A stretch of DNA of 64,000 nt from Bacteroidales bacterium (lineage in GTDB: Bacteria; Bacteroidota; Bacteroidia; Bacteroidales; F082), in contig JAEFAE010000001.1 of the NCBI GenBank assembly GCA_016291135.1, positions 62,001 through 126,000 of the forward strand, given 5' to 3'. Below are positions 24,640-34,134 of the stretch, piece after piece. The stretch's first letter is position 1; each line of letters starts with the position of its first letter. A program made the position numbers and the translations under genes. Below the pieces are notes generated by a model, which was given only the letters and a program-made list of their open reading frames with translations, did not search any database and was not told the origin of the DNA.

Positions 24640-27579
24640 TCAATAGACCAGGAACTTCACCGTGGAAAGGTTGCGTCCGGCATTCAGACGGAGCACGTAG
24701 GCGCCCGTGGTGAGACCATCCATGGCAATGTCCATTTCGTGCTTGCCATTGGAGAGGGTACCCAGGTTGGCGCTCTTGACCATACGGCCCATCATGTCGA
24801 ACACCTGATAGCTGACGCTGGCGGTCTCATTCATGTTGAAGCTGACCTTGGCGCTTTCACGCACCGGGTTGGGATACATGCTGACCGTCGGGGCTTGGGC
24901 AACCGTCTCATCGACATTCGCGCCAATGTGCTGCAGGTAGTTCTCGCAACGGAACAGGCCTCTGCCGTAGGTAGCGGCGTAGATGGCACCTTGGTTGCGG
25001 ATGCCCGGGACTTCGGTCACAACGGTCACCGAGTCAACCACGGTCTCAATGTACTGGGCAGGATGATAGAGGGTCTGCTGCTTCAGATCCATGACCGGGA
25101 CAACGCCCATGTTGCTTTGGGCAGGCACCCATTCCACGTTGGAAGCGGTGATGTCTTCCGTCATCCAGATACCGCGCTCGGTACCGACCATCACATAACC
25201 GTTCTCCAACACGATCACGCTGGAGTAAACCGGCATCAGCGGCAGGTTGCCCTGCACGGAGATCCACGTCGGTTCATCGGCCATGGCGTTGTTAGAGAAG
25301 AAGACGTATTGTTCGTTACCATAGTTACCCAAGGTCACCACCACCTTGTTGGAATTGTTGGGATCCACAGCGATGCTGGTCACCACCTGACGGTTGACAG
25401 GAAGATTCAAGTCGACAGTCTCAATGGCGAAGGCATCGTTGTTCATGGTGGAGGTAGCCGCATCCACCGCGCTGTTCAGGTTGCTCACACGAACCACCTT
25501 GCCCGATCTCATACCGGCGAAGAGCACATCGCCATCGGTGCTGACAGCCAAGCAGGTCGGGATGCCGTTGAAACCAGCCTTACGGTCGGCGAGCTTGTAC
25601 CACTTCGGAACCACATTGAAACGGAGGGGTTCGCGAGTGACATACAAGGCATTGCTGATACCGACATACAATTTGGCAGTAATGGGATCGTGGACCTGGA
25701 TGGAATCCTGCTCCGTCATGTTTTGAGGCAGGACATAGTCGAAGGGATAATCGGCAATGTTGCTGTAGCACTGAACCACATCGCCAGCCTTGTCACCATT
25801 CTTGCCATAATACCACACGGAGTCAAGGTTGTTCTGATCCTCATAGTTTTCAAAGAGGGTGAAGGGCAGGCTGTAACCCGAGAAGCCGGTAAAGGACTGG
25901 CCGGAAGTAAAGTTGGAGATGTCGTAGTCCTGACCAGCGGTTTCACTACGCTTCAGGTTACCGTTCTTGCTCGAGAAAATCAAGGCGTTCGGGTTGATGG
26001 TCGAAACGGCGCAGGTACCGGCATGGTAGCTCTCCTCGAACAGTCCGAAACTGCTCGGCATGGCATTCGGAAGCAAGGTAACACCCGTATTCATGTGGTC
26101 GGCGTTTTCGTCACCTTCGATGAGGATGGGACCATGATCCAGGAAACCAGCCACCACACGTTCAGCCTTGCCGGACACACCCACATTGAGGGCGCGGGTC
26201 GTCGTATAGCCTCTGTTGCAGTTGCTGAAGTCCAGATAGATGCTGTTCGGTTCGTCGTATGCCTTGAAGATACCGCCATCGGTGGCCACGTAGGCCTTGC
26301 GGGAATCTCTCGGGTCGAAGGCAATCCAGTTGATACCCACATGGAGGTAGCGGTTCGTTCCGTCATACATGGGGGTGCTGTTGCCATCGGAAAGCTTCAT
26401 GGCGATGTAATAGCCGTAAGGATCGGAAGCGGTTCTTTCCAAACGCCAGAGGTTGTAGCCACAGATATAGAGCCAATCGGTGTTTTCGGGGTCGATGACC
26501 AGACCATGGTTAAACAGGGCACGGCCTTCATACACCTGATGGCCGAAGGTGCCGTTCACGCTCGGGAGGGCGATATGCCAGGTGGCACCCTTGTCTTCCG
26601 TGGTATAGATGGAAGTATGCTGACCATTGACATTGAAGGTGGCGGCATACATGACGTTGGCGTTCTTGGGAGAGACAGCCACGTCAAGCACATTGGCAGA
26701 GGTGGCAATCTGGGTGATGTGACCGTTTTCGTCCAACACGTCGGCGGCAGCGGAGCAGCATCTCAGGTTGTCGATCGGTCCAACATACAGTCTTCCTTTG
26801 ACAGAAGCCACGATGTCGTGGTCAGGAGCCACAAACACCTCGTCGGCACGGTCGGTAAGTTCAGCTCCGTCGCAGACGGCGAACTGCCAGGTGGCGCAAC
26901 CGTCGGTGCTGTAACGCAGACCGTCGTCGGTAGCAACGATGATCATGTCGCCATCGGTGGCAATGGCGTTGATGAAGCACCATTCCGTAACATCGTTCTG
27001 AACGGTAGGCTGGGTGCCAGGGACGGGTTCCATCACATTGTTCTTGATCGTGTAAAGGCCGCTACCAATGAAGCTGTTGCTGTAACCAAGGTCGGTCAGG
27101 ATGTTGTAACTATGGGCGCTGTTGCCGTCGCCGGTACCGACGTAGATGGTACCATCTTCGGCCTGGGCCATGCAGCTGACCATGAGGTTCTCACCCACCT
27201 GATGCCAGGTGACACCTTGGTTCCAAGTGTAGAACACACCGCCTCCCATGGAGCCGATGTAGACTTCGTTCATGTTGGCATTGTTGTACACAATGCTGGT
27301 TGTACGGCCACCGAAATTGTCAGGACCCATAGCCACCCAGTACACCGGGGTCTCGTCCTTGCTGTTAACGGCGTTTTCGGTTTGCTTGGCAGATTTGATC
27401 ATCCAGGCAGGATCGATCAAGCCCGTGTTTTGATTGACACGCATGCTGGCGATATAGGCCGCGGCATTGTCTGAATCTTTTTCACGAGGGACGTAATGTC
27501 CACCCTGATCAGCCATCAATGACTGACCTAAAACCATGATTACCAGAAGTAAACTGAAAGGTAAAAATCTCTTCTTCAT
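24640..27579 (-). CDS. Large T9SS-secreted beta-propeller (BNR/Asp-box) protein
   Basis: A 979-residue surface or secreted protein. The signal peptide is MKKRFLPFSLLLVIMVLGQS (cleavage near residue 23). The body carries several Asp-box (BNR) turns, such as WNQGVTWHQ, STDGCATWQF and TEDKGATWHI, plus many repeated propeller strands with VAVSPKNANVMYA and VDPENTDWLYI motifs, so one or two sortilin-like propellers fill residues 60-880. The last 80 residues are a type IX sorting domain (MYPNPVRESAKVSFNM, FDMMGRMVKS, LTTGAYVLRLNAG). No sialidase catalytic residues are evident; binding is more likely than catalysis. Its promoter is at 27616-27623. Confidence 0.85.
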   Translation of the reverse strand: MKKRFLPFSLLLVIMVLGQSLMADQGGHYVPREKDSDNAAAYIASMRVNQNTGLIDPAWMIKSAKQTENAVNSKDETPVYWVAMGPDNFGGRTTSIVYNNANMNEVYIGSMGGGVFYTWNQGVTWHQVGENLMVSCMAQAEDGTIYVGTGDGNSAHSYNILTDLGYSNSFIGSGLYTIKNNVMEPVPGTQPTVQNDVTEWCFINAIATDGDMIIVATDDGLRYSTDGCATWQFAVCDGAELTDRADEVFVAPDHDIVASVKGRLYVGPIDNLRCCSAAADVLDENGHITQIATSANVLDVAVSPKNANVMYAATFNVNGQHTSIYTTEDKGATWHIALPSVNGTFGHQVYEGRALFNHGLVIDPENTDWLYICGYNLWRLERTASDPYGYYIAMKLSDGNSTPMYDGTNRYLHVGINWIAFDPRDSRKAYVATDGGIFKAYDEPNSIYLDFSNCNRGYTTTRALNVGVSGKAERVVAGFLDHGPILIEGDENADHMNTGVTLLPNAMPSSFGLFEESYHAGTCAVSTINPNALIFSSKNGNLKRSETAGQDYDISNFTSGQSFTGFSGYSLPFTLFENYEDQNNLDSVWYYGKNGDKAGDVVQCYSNIADYPFDYVLPQNMTEQDSIQVHDPITAKLYVGISNALYVTREPLRFNVVPKWYKLADRKAGFNGIPTCLAVSTDGDVLFAGMRSGKVVRVSNLNSAVDAATSTMNNDAFAIETVDLNLPVNRQVVTSIAVDPNNSNKVVVTLGNYGNEQYVFFSNNAMADEPTWISVQGNLPLMPVYSSVIVLENGYVMVGTERGIWMTEDITASNVEWVPAQSNMGVVPVMDLKQQTLYHPAQYIETVVDSVTVVTEVPGIRNQGAIYAATYGRGLFRCENYLQHIGANVDETVAQAPTVSMYPNPVRESAKVSFNMNETASVSYQVFDMMGRMVKSANLGTLSNGKHEMDIAMDGLTTGAYVLRLNAGRNLSTVKFLVY

Positions 27580-27615
27580 ATTACGTGATTTTGATTGTAT
27601 TTGCATAATAGGTTG

Positions 27616-27623
27616 CAAATATA
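27616..27623 (-). promoter_or_regulatory. Bacteroidota -7 element for the BNR/T9SS protein
   Basis: On the minus strand this reads TATATTTG, a perfect match, 37 bases before the ATG at 27579. Upstream lies a hairpin with arms CTTCCAAA and TTTGGAAG (27632-27668) beside a long A/T tract. Confidence 0.6.
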
Positions 27624-27730
27624 AAACATTCTTCCAAAGAAAAAGAATTTTGGAAGTTTTTTTTTATTTTTTTTTCGGCAAAAATCCGATGCCGCACGAA
27701 AAGAAAAAGAGAATCGACTCCTTCAGGAAA

Positions 27731-28498
27731 TCAGAATGCGATCATGTCGCTTGCAGGCAACCAGCCCTCGCTGCCATCGGCGATCCGAACCTTGTTCCAA
27801 TCGGCGGTGCGATCCAGAATGGACACCTTGGCGCCCTCATGTAGGACAAACAAATCCACACTCGTTTCGCTGGGCGAACTCATCACCGTGACCGTAGGCG
27901 TCATGATAATGGCTTCGCCCTGATGCTTCAGTTCGGCTTGCTTGCCCCAGGCAAAAGCCACGGACAACGCCAGTGCCACCAACATCGGCAACCCGACAAA
28001 GAAGCCCAACTTGCGAAGGCCGGTCCGTCGCGCCATCAAGAAGACGAAGAGGCACAACAAGGTCAAGGCAAAGGCCACGATGCTGACCCACGCCCAGCCG
28101 TCGGCCGAAGCCATCGCCTTGAGACGGTTCCACCAACGCTCATAAAACGGCTGCGGAATGGGTTCGATCTTGTCGGCAACCGCCAAATTGGCGATCTCCA
28201 GGTTGGTCTTGAGGTCGGCATTGCCGGGATCGAGCTTCAACGCCTTCTCATAGTACAGGATGGCCATGGGATAGGCCTTCGATTTGTAGTAGGCATTGCC
28301 CATGTTGTAGTACAACTCGGCCGATTCCAACCCGAAATCGACGATTTTGCCATAGTGTTCCAAGGCTTGCTCATAATTGCCTTCGTTGTAGGCGGCATTG
28401 CCCTCCTCAAACCAGGTAAGGGGCATTTCGGACTGGGCCATGGCGATTGACGAGACCATCAGTCCCATCACGATGACGATGCTTGCGATTCTTTTCAT
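27731..28498 (-). CDS. batE: BatE: TPR plus SH3-like protein of the Bat system
   Basis: Last gene of the bat operon. The 255-residue protein has a signal peptide (cleavage after AMAQ, residue 22) and TPR repeats at about residues 28-105 (WFEEGNAAYNEGNYEQALEH; YYNMGNAYYKSKAYPMAILY). Two membrane helices follow (about 135-158 and 168-186), then a bacterial SH3-like domain (about 195-255, VTVMSSPSETSVDLFVLHEG ending GSEGWLPASDMIAF). This order is that of Bacteroides BatE, an aerotolerance-associated protein. It lies 19 bases after batD. Confidence 0.9.
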   Translation of the reverse strand: MKRIASIVIVMGLMVSSIAMAQSEMPLTWFEEGNAAYNEGNYEQALEHYGKIVDFGLESAELYYNMGNAYYKSKAYPMAILYYEKALKLDPGNADLKTNLEIANLAVADKIEPIPQPFYERWWNRLKAMASADGWAWVSIVAFALTLLCLFVFLMARRTGLRKLGFFVGLPMLVALALSVAFAWGKQAELKHQGEAIIMTPTVTVMSSPSETSVDLFVLHEGAKVSILDRTADWNKVRIADGSEGWLPASDMIAF

Positions 28499-28517
28499 CT
28501 TCTTAGGTTTTTTCGGA

Positions 28518-30383
28518 TTAGACGGCTTTCTCCACTTTCATGATCAGATCCAATCCCCGATCGTACAGGTCCTTCATCTTGGAGGCGGCGTCGCCGGGAG
28601 CGAAACGGGCAAACTCACAGCTGTTCAAGACGTCCACGAACGCATCGGGAAGCGGATCGTGGATTCCCTTGTTCACCATGGCCTCCTTCACGGTATCCAT
28701 GGAAAGCACCGAGCGTTCGATGCCCAACTTGTCGGAAATGTAGCCCCAAAGCGCTTGCGACAGTTCCTCGTAGAAGTGGTCTTGGTCGTTTTCCTTCAGG
28801 AAGGCGTAGGCTTTCTTCAGCCGGCCCTTGGCCACCTTGGTGGCCTGCTTGTTACGCACCAACACCACGTCCTGGCGGAACTGGCGGCGGCGCTTGACCA
28901 ACACCAGGACCACCACAAAGAGCAAGACCAGGAAAGCCAGGATGAGGATATAACCCAACGAGCCGAAGAACGTCGAATACAAGGGCTTCAGCTGCGGCTG
29001 GCCCGTCACGATATGACGGATGTCGCTGCCCAAATGCTTGACGCCCTCCTGGTTGGAGGCATACACCCCACCGCCTTGTTCGTCGCCCGAACCTTTTTCG
29101 ACATGGACCTCATGCTGGGGCGAATGGAGCGTGACGTAGGTTCCCTTGGCCGGATTGAAATACGAGAACTCCATCGGCGGAAGGGTGAAATCACCCGCCC
29201 GACGAGGGATGGCAAGGACCTCCGCCTTCTTGGTACCGCTCATGCCCTGCCCGTTGGCGTCGATGTTCGAGACGATCTTCGGGTCGTAGACCTCGAAGTC
29301 GGGCGGGAAGTTCGGCGTGGGGAGGTTCAGCAGCTCGATGTTGCCACTGCCCGAGACCGTCACCGTGACGGTGACAGCTTCGTTGGAACGCACCTCGTCA
29401 CGGTCGAGGGCCGTCGAGAAATTGTAGTTGCCCACGGCACCGGAGAAACTGTCGGGACGGCCTTCGGTAGGCAGGTTCTTCACCGTCAGGTTGATCGTCG
29501 GAGTCTCCACGTTTTTCTGGACGTTGGTGATGCTCCGGTTGAAGAACGGATCGTTGAAGAAGATGTCGAAAGGATCGTTGCTGCGTTGGGAGTTGCGCTG
29601 GGTTTGGATCTGGGCGATGCAATCCAGCCCCATGGGTTCGATCGTGAGGGTGCCCGACTTTTGAGGCACCAGCACCACCTTTTTCACTTCGGCGACGGTA
29701 TATTCGATGCCGTTCACCGTCTCGTTGGTCTGGCGCAGCGTGCTACTGTTGTCGCCCACCTCGCGCATCCAGAAGCCTCCGTAGGAAGGCATCCTCGATA
29801 CCGAGAGCTGGGAGACCGGAACCCGGGTATAGAGCTTATAGGTCATCACCACCGGCTCACCCACATACACCGTCTTCTTGGAAGGACTCACGGTGAAGAA
29901 CAGGTCTTTGCCGCTCACCGAAGGGTCACTCGTGCTGGGACGGGCAGTTGCCGTACCGGAGGACGACCCGGCCGGAGCACTGGAATTGGAAGGCTCCGCG
30001 GCAGCCGTCACCGTAATGGTGTAGGGCTCACTCGTCACGGTTTCACCGTCCACAACCAACGAAGCGGCACCGATGGTGAAGGTGCCCTCTTTCTCCGCAC
30101 GCAACACGTACGAAAAAGTGTGGCTGACCGAACGGCTCATCGATCCGTTGATGATCTGAACGCTGGAGCTGGTCGAGTTGAAGGGCCCGCCCACCACGGT
30201 GAAACCGTTGAAGGACGGCGCCGAGAACTGCTTCCCCTCTGCGTTGGCCTCGAAGGCGATCTTGAACTGTTCCCCGACCGCCACCTGAGGCTTGGCGGAG
30301 ACCTTGATGCTGGGTTGCTGTGCCCGTAGCGGCAGGGCGACGAGCAACGCGACGATGATTCCTATGATGCTGATCCTTTTCAT
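28518..30383 (-). CDS. batD: BatD oxygen-tolerance protein
   Basis: The 621-residue protein has a signal peptide (MKRISIIGIIVALLVALPLR, cleavage after RAQ), a long periplasmic region of immunoglobulin-like beta domains, and one membrane helix near residue 455-477 (LGYILILAFLVLLFVVVLVL). A cytoplasmic tail ends LDLIMKVEKAV. Family marks include VAVGEQFKIAFEANAEGKQF at the first domain, KTVYVGEPVVMTYKLYT near 160, and SGGFWMREVGD-like text in the second domain. Bat proteins are linked to oxidative-stress tolerance in Bacteroides fragilis. It sits 39 bases after batC. Confidence 0.92.
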   Translation of the reverse strand: MKRISIIGIIVALLVALPLRAQQPSIKVSAKPQVAVGEQFKIAFEANAEGKQFSAPSFNGFTVVGGPFNSTSSSVQIINGSMSRSVSHTFSYVLRAEKEGTFTIGAASLVVDGETVTSEPYTITVTAAAEPSNSSAPAGSSSGTATARPSTSDPSVSGKDLFFTVSPSKKTVYVGEPVVMTYKLYTRVPVSQLSVSRMPSYGGFWMREVGDNSSTLRQTNETVNGIEYTVAEVKKVVLVPQKSGTLTIEPMGLDCIAQIQTQRNSQRSNDPFDIFFNDPFFNRSITNVQKNVETPTINLTVKNLPTEGRPDSFSGAVGNYNFSTALDRDEVRSNEAVTVTVTVSGSGNIELLNLPTPNFPPDFEVYDPKIVSNIDANGQGMSGTKKAEVLAIPRRAGDFTLPPMEFSYFNPAKGTYVTLHSPQHEVHVEKGSGDEQGGGVYASNQEGVKHLGSDIRHIVTGQPQLKPLYSTFFGSLGYILILAFLVLLFVVVLVLVKRRRQFRQDVVLVRNKQATKVAKGRLKKAYAFLKENDQDHFYEELSQALWGYISDKLGIERSVLSMDTVKEAMVNKGIHDPLPDAFVDVLNSCEFARFAPGDAASKMKDLYDRGLDLIMKVEKAV

Positions 30384-30422
30384 CTGATGATTGTTCCAAA
30401 CATTCCGTTATTCCACTTTCTT

Positions 30423-32078
30423 TTACCAGTCTTTGTCCGATTTCCGTTTCGGTTGTTGTCTGACTTTCTGCTCGTTGACCTTTTCTATGGTCTTCTTCTC
30501 CTGATTCTCCAGCGCGTCGAGCATACGTTGGGCATCCTCGATCGACATCTGCTGGTTCTGTTGCTGTTGGTTCTGCTGTTGGTTTTGGTTCTGTTGCTGA
30601 TCCTGCTGCTGGTCTTGTTGTTGGTCCTGCTGCTGATCCTGTTGTTGCTCTTGCTGCTGGTCTTGTTGCTGCTCTTGCTGCTCCTGCTGCTCTTGTTGTT
30701 GCTGGTCCTGATTGTCCCCTTCCTGCTTCTCGAAGACGGCACTGACCATCACATCGAAGCCAGGCATGGTGAAGAAATTGCCCAGCGGCTGTACATGGAC
30801 CGAAGTGTCGCCCAGTTGGCTGATCTGGTACTCCTTGAATTTGTACCCAGGTTCCGGGACGTTACGGAGCATGACACTCTCACCCCGGGTGGCCTGCGCC
30901 ACTTCGGGCATGACATGACCGCCCTCCAGCGTGCTGTCGGCAACCACCTTGTAATAGGCATCCGTCTCAACGAACGTTGCCTTCACCGTGACGTCTTCGT
31001 CCAACATCTGGAAGACGTTCATCTCCGATACCGGCGCGGTGGTGGAGGGATCCTTGTCGCTGACCACCGTCAACGCGTCGAGCTGATAGCCCGCCTCAGG
31101 TTTCACGATGACACCGACGGTCTGTCCCGGCAAGGCCAGGGTGTCGGTAACCCGGATGGTCCCATGCTCGGTGGAATCCACATGGACGTGCAGGGCCGTA
31201 CGGAAGGTGGCAGACACCGTCACATCGAAATCGGGCATCTTGAACACCGTGTCGTTCACCGGCACGGTATCTTGCGGAGCCCCCGTGCGATACACACGGT
31301 AGCGTTCCACCCGATAGCGGGGCTCGGGATGGGCATACAGCGTCACCTGCTGGCCCTCGATGGCCTTGGTGCGATCGGCCGAAACCGTTCCATGCTGGGT
31401 GTTCTTGTCGATGGTGATCTTGTGCGAAAGCTTGAACTCCGCCGACACCAACACATCGAACTTGGGCATTTCGAAACGGTTGCCGCTGACATTGACAGTC
31501 ACCTGCGGATCATCGGCCTTGACCACGACATATTGCGAAAGCGCATAGTCCGTGTCGGGCACGGCATTCAAGCCCACCATCTGGCCGTTGAAGGCCATGG
31601 TCTCGCTCGCGGATACGCTGCCATGCGGAATGGACGGTTTCACCCGGACGTGGCTCTTGACCAGATGCGCTCGGCAGTATTCCAGGTTGTACAAGGCGTC
31701 GTCGTTGTCGGGATTGAATTTCAACGCGGCCTTGAAGAGGTTGAACGCGTCGTAGTATTTCTCCTGTTCCAGCAGGCACACACCCATGTTATATACCGCC
31801 TGCGACTTGACCTTGGCGTCAGGGGTGGTCTCCAACACTTTCTGGAAGGCCTGCATGGCATCGGCATAGTTCTGCTGCTTGTACAAGGCATCTCCGAGGT
31901 TGAACTGGGCATCCACGTTGAGCGGCTGCGCATCGAGTGCCTTCCGATAGTTCGTTTCCGCTTCGGTGTAGTGCTCCTTGCGGTATTGACGGTTGCCCTT
32001 GCGGATGAGCTTGTCCGTCGTCTGGGCCTGCGTGACCAACGCCACGAGCAGGCAACATAGGGTCAAAATCCTTTTCAT
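30423..32078 (-). CDS. batC: BatC: TPR protein with four inserted InlB-like repeats and Q-rich tail
   Basis: The 551-residue protein has a signal peptide (cleavage near residue 19, VTQAQT) and TPR repeats at about residues 25-135 (GNRQYRKEHYTEAETNYRKA and two more). Then come four repeats of about 75-80 residues ending in motifs such as FEMPKFDVLVSAEF, FKMPDFDVTVSATF, FQMLDEDVTVKATF and FTMPGFDVMVSAVF. A Q/E/D-rich low-complexity run (about 455-505) follows, then the conserved BatC end MSIEDAQRMLDALENQEKKT. Typical BatC has only TPRs, the Q-rich run and that end, so the repeats are an insertion of roughly 310 residues. It overlaps batB by ATGA. Confidence 0.88.
   Translation of the reverse strand: MKRILTLCCLLVALVTQAQTTDKLIRKGNRQYRKEHYTEAETNYRKALDAQPLNVDAQFNLGDALYKQQNYADAMQAFQKVLETTPDAKVKSQAVYNMGVCLLEQEKYYDAFNLFKAALKFNPDNDDALYNLEYCRAHLVKSHVRVKPSIPHGSVSASETMAFNGQMVGLNAVPDTDYALSQYVVVKADDPQVTVNVSGNRFEMPKFDVLVSAEFKLSHKITIDKNTQHGTVSADRTKAIEGQQVTLYAHPEPRYRVERYRVYRTGAPQDTVPVNDTVFKMPDFDVTVSATFRTALHVHVDSTEHGTIRVTDTLALPGQTVGVIVKPEAGYQLDALTVVSDKDPSTTAPVSEMNVFQMLDEDVTVKATFVETDAYYKVVADSTLEGGHVMPEVAQATRGESVMLRNVPEPGYKFKEYQISQLGDTSVHVQPLGNFFTMPGFDVMVSAVFEKQEGDNQDQQQQEQQEQQEQQQDQQQEQQQDQQQDQQQDQQQDQQQNQNQQQNQQQQNQQMSIEDAQRMLDALENQEKKTIEKVNEQKVRQQPKRKSDKDW
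30540..30716. repeat. CAG/CTG-type low-complexity tract coding the BatC Q-rich tail
   Basis: Minus-strand CAG/CAA runs encode alternating QQQD, QQQE and QQN units. The tract is imperfect with period near 12 bases and could change length by slippage without shifting frame. The long leucine-rich frame on the other strand is its mirror image and not a gene. Confidence 0.8.
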
Positions 32079-33130
32079 TGCGCTCCCTCCTTCCGTTCAA
32101 AGAGATTCCATTTGCTTTCCCATTCCTTTCGCCCAGACGACATGAAAATGCCTAACAGGAGGAAAAGGATGGCGGCACCCACAAACCACTGGTATTGGTC
32201 CTCGTAGTCGGTGAAGACCTTGGTCTCGATCTCGGTCTTGTCCATCTTGGAGATGTCGTCGTAGATCTGTTCCAGACCCACATTGGAGTTGCTGGCCCGG
32301 ACATAGCGTCCACCGCCAGCGTCGGCAATGCGGCGCAACATGTCCTCGTCGAGTCGGGTGACGATGGTATTGCCGCTCCGGTCTTTCTTGTAGCCGGTCA
32401 TGCGGCCGTATTGGTCATACACCGGAATGGGCGCGCCGTCGGGCAATCCCATGCCGATGGTGAAGATGCGGATGCCTTTCTTGGCAGCCTCACGGGCGGC
32501 GTTCATGGCAGCCTCGTTCTCATGATCTTCACCGTCGGAGATGACAATGATCGCCTTGCTCCGCTCGTCGTCGTTGAACGACTTCAGGGCCAGGTTGATC
32601 GCCTCCCCGATGGCCGTACCCTGCGAGGCCACACTGTTGGTGTTGACCGAAGAGAGGAACATCTTGGCGGCGGCATAGTCGGTGGTGATGGGCAGTTGCA
32701 CAAAGGCTTTGTCGGCAAACACAATCACGCCGATGCGGTCGCCTTGGAGGCCGGCAATCAGCTTGTTGATGGCTTGCTTGGAGCGGTCGAGACGACTTGG
32801 CACGATGTCTTGGGCGTTCATGGAGTTGGAGACGTCCACGGCCAGGAACAGGTCGATGCCTTCGCGCTTCACCTCTTCCATCTTCGAGCCGCTCTGCAGG
32901 TTGGCCAAGCCCAATATGAGGCTGGTGATGGTCAACAGGTAAAGCACGAACTTGAAGACGTTGCGCCGGCTGGAATGGCGAGGCACCAGATAGTTCCGCA
33001 TCTTGACGTCGGCGAACCGACGGAAGGTCTTGTCTTGCCAGAGACGAAGCACGACATAGAGAATGATCAGCAACGGAATGACAAGCAAACCGTACAGATA
33101 CTCGGGATGTTCAAATCGCAATACTTCCAT
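32075..33130 (-). CDS. batB: BatB: VWA-domain membrane protein
   Basis: A 351-residue protein with two N-terminal membrane helices (about residues 10-28 and 55-75), a von Willebrand A domain (about 85-275) and a C-terminal helix (QYQWFVGAAILFLLLGIFMS). The MIDAS metal site is intact: DLFLAVDVSNSMNAQD (DxSxS), a threonine in SQGTAIGEA, and IVISDGEDHE. The start is ambiguous: ATG at 33130 gives MEVLRFEHPEYLYG, the usual BatB opening, while a GTG two codons upstream would overlap the batA stop. VWA proteins of this operon likely assemble with BatA and the MoxR ATPase. Confidence 0.92.
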   Translation of the reverse strand: MEVLRFEHPEYLYGLLVIPLLIILYVVLRLWQDKTFRRFADVKMRNYLVPRHSSRRNVFKFVLYLLTITSLILGLANLQSGSKMEEVKREGIDLFLAVDVSNSMNAQDIVPSRLDRSKQAINKLIAGLQGDRIGVIVFADKAFVQLPITTDYAAAKMFLSSVNTNSVASQGTAIGEAINLALKSFNDDERSKAIIVISDGEDHENEAAMNAAREAAKKGIRIFTIGMGLPDGAPIPVYDQYGRMTGYKKDRSGNTIVTRLDEDMLRRIADAGGGRYVRASNSNVGLEQIYDDISKMDKTEIETKVFTDYEDQYQWFVGAAILFLLLGIFMSSGRKEWESKWNLFERKEGAQ

Positions 33131-33135
33131 AGCCA

Positions 33136-34134
33136 CTACTCCGAAATCGTTCTAAAAACCGTTCTACGCAACAAAAACTCCAGCAGCAGCAGGGCAAGGG
33201 CCCAGGCCACCAAGGGATAAAACTCCTCGTGAAGGCGCTTGAATTCCATCACTTCGATCTTCGAGCGTTCCAGCTTGTCGATCTCTTGATAGATCTCGTC
33301 CAACTTCTGGTTGGAAGTGGCGCGGAAATACCGGCCTCCCGAGTTGTTGGCAATTGTCTGCAGCAGCTTCTCGTCGATCTCGACCTTCATCTGCTGGTAT
33401 TGGGTACCGAAGATGGTCTGCACCGGGAAAGGCGCCGTGCCATAGGTTCCCACGCCGATGGTATAGACCCGGATGCCATACAGCTTGGCCATCTCCGCGG
33501 CGGTGTAGGGGTCGACGGAACCCGCCGTGTTCATGCCGTCGGTGAGCAAGATGATCACCTTCGACACCGCTTCGCTGTCTTTCAGGCGGTTGATGGCCGT
33601 GGCCAACCCATCGCCAATGGCGGTGCCGTCTTCGATCATGCCGTTCTTCAATTCGCTCAGCATGTTCAGCATCACCCCGTGGTCGGTGGTCAACGGCACT
33701 TGGGTGAACGACTCCCCGGAAAACACCACCAGGCCCATACGGTCGCCCGGACGACCCTCCACGAACTCGGAGGCCACCTTCTTGGAGGCTTCCAAGCGGT
33801 CGGGTTTGAAGTCGCGGGCCAGCATACTGCCCGAGATGTCTTGCGCCAGGATGATGTCGATGCCTTCGATGTTGGATTTCTGGCTCGAAGAGGAACTCTG
33901 GGGTCGGGCCATGGCCACCAGCAAGAGGGCCAGCGAAGCCATCTCCAAGGCAAAGAGGAGGTGGCGTCCATACACCTTCCAACTCTTCGGCAGGGATTGG
34001 AATCCCTCCGTGTCGGAGAACCGCACCGAGGCTTCCTGTTTCTTGTGGCGGAGGATGTACCACACCGTTGCCAGCGGGATCAGCAACAGCCCCCAGAAAA
34101 AGGCCGGATTGGCAAAGGTAAGGTTCTCAAACAT
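33136..34134 (-). CDS. batA: BatA: VWA-domain membrane protein
   Basis: A 332-residue paralogue of BatB: two N-terminal membrane helices (about residues 8-25, 58-76), a VWA domain with MIDAS residues DIILAQDISGSMLARD, TAIGDGLATAI and ILLTDGMNTAG, and a C-terminal helix near 305-325. It starts MFENLTFANPAFFWGLLLIP. Its start overlaps the upstream gene by 8 bases and its stop almost meets batB, so translation along the operon is tightly coupled. Confidence 0.93.
   Translation of the reverse strand: MFENLTFANPAFFWGLLLIPLATVWYILRHKKQEASVRFSDTEGFQSLPKSWKVYGRHLLFALEMASLALLLVAMARPQSSSSSQKSNIEGIDIILAQDISGSMLARDFKPDRLEASKKVASEFVEGRPGDRMGLVVFSGESFTQVPLTTDHGVMLNMLSELKNGMIEDGTAIGDGLATAINRLKDSEAVSKVIILLTDGMNTAGSVDPYTAAEMAKLYGIRVYTIGVGTYGTAPFPVQTIFGTQYQQMKVEIDEKLLQTIANNSGGRYFRATSNQKLDEIYQEIDKLERSKIEVMEFKRLHEEFYPLVAWALALLLLEFLLRRTVFRTISE

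Noticed and set aside
24631-27474. Very long plus-strand open frame (947 codons) opposite the propeller gene
   Set aside because: It is antisense to a gene with signal peptide, Asp boxes and T9SS tail. Its translation is His/Gly/Val-rich without domains, the usual shadow of a GC-rich gene.
27632-27668. CTTCCAAA/TTTGGAAG hairpin plus T run as a plus-strand terminator
   Set aside because: No plus-strand gene ends upstream of it, and on the minus strand it lacks a T run after the stem. It may only be an AT-rich spacer structure upstream of the propeller promoter.
30387-32060. Plus-strand leucine-rich frame that looks like a membrane protein
   Set aside because: The poly-leucine stretch is the reverse complement of the CAG-rich tract that codes the Q-rich tail of BatC. 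BatC has TPRs, signal peptide and operon context.
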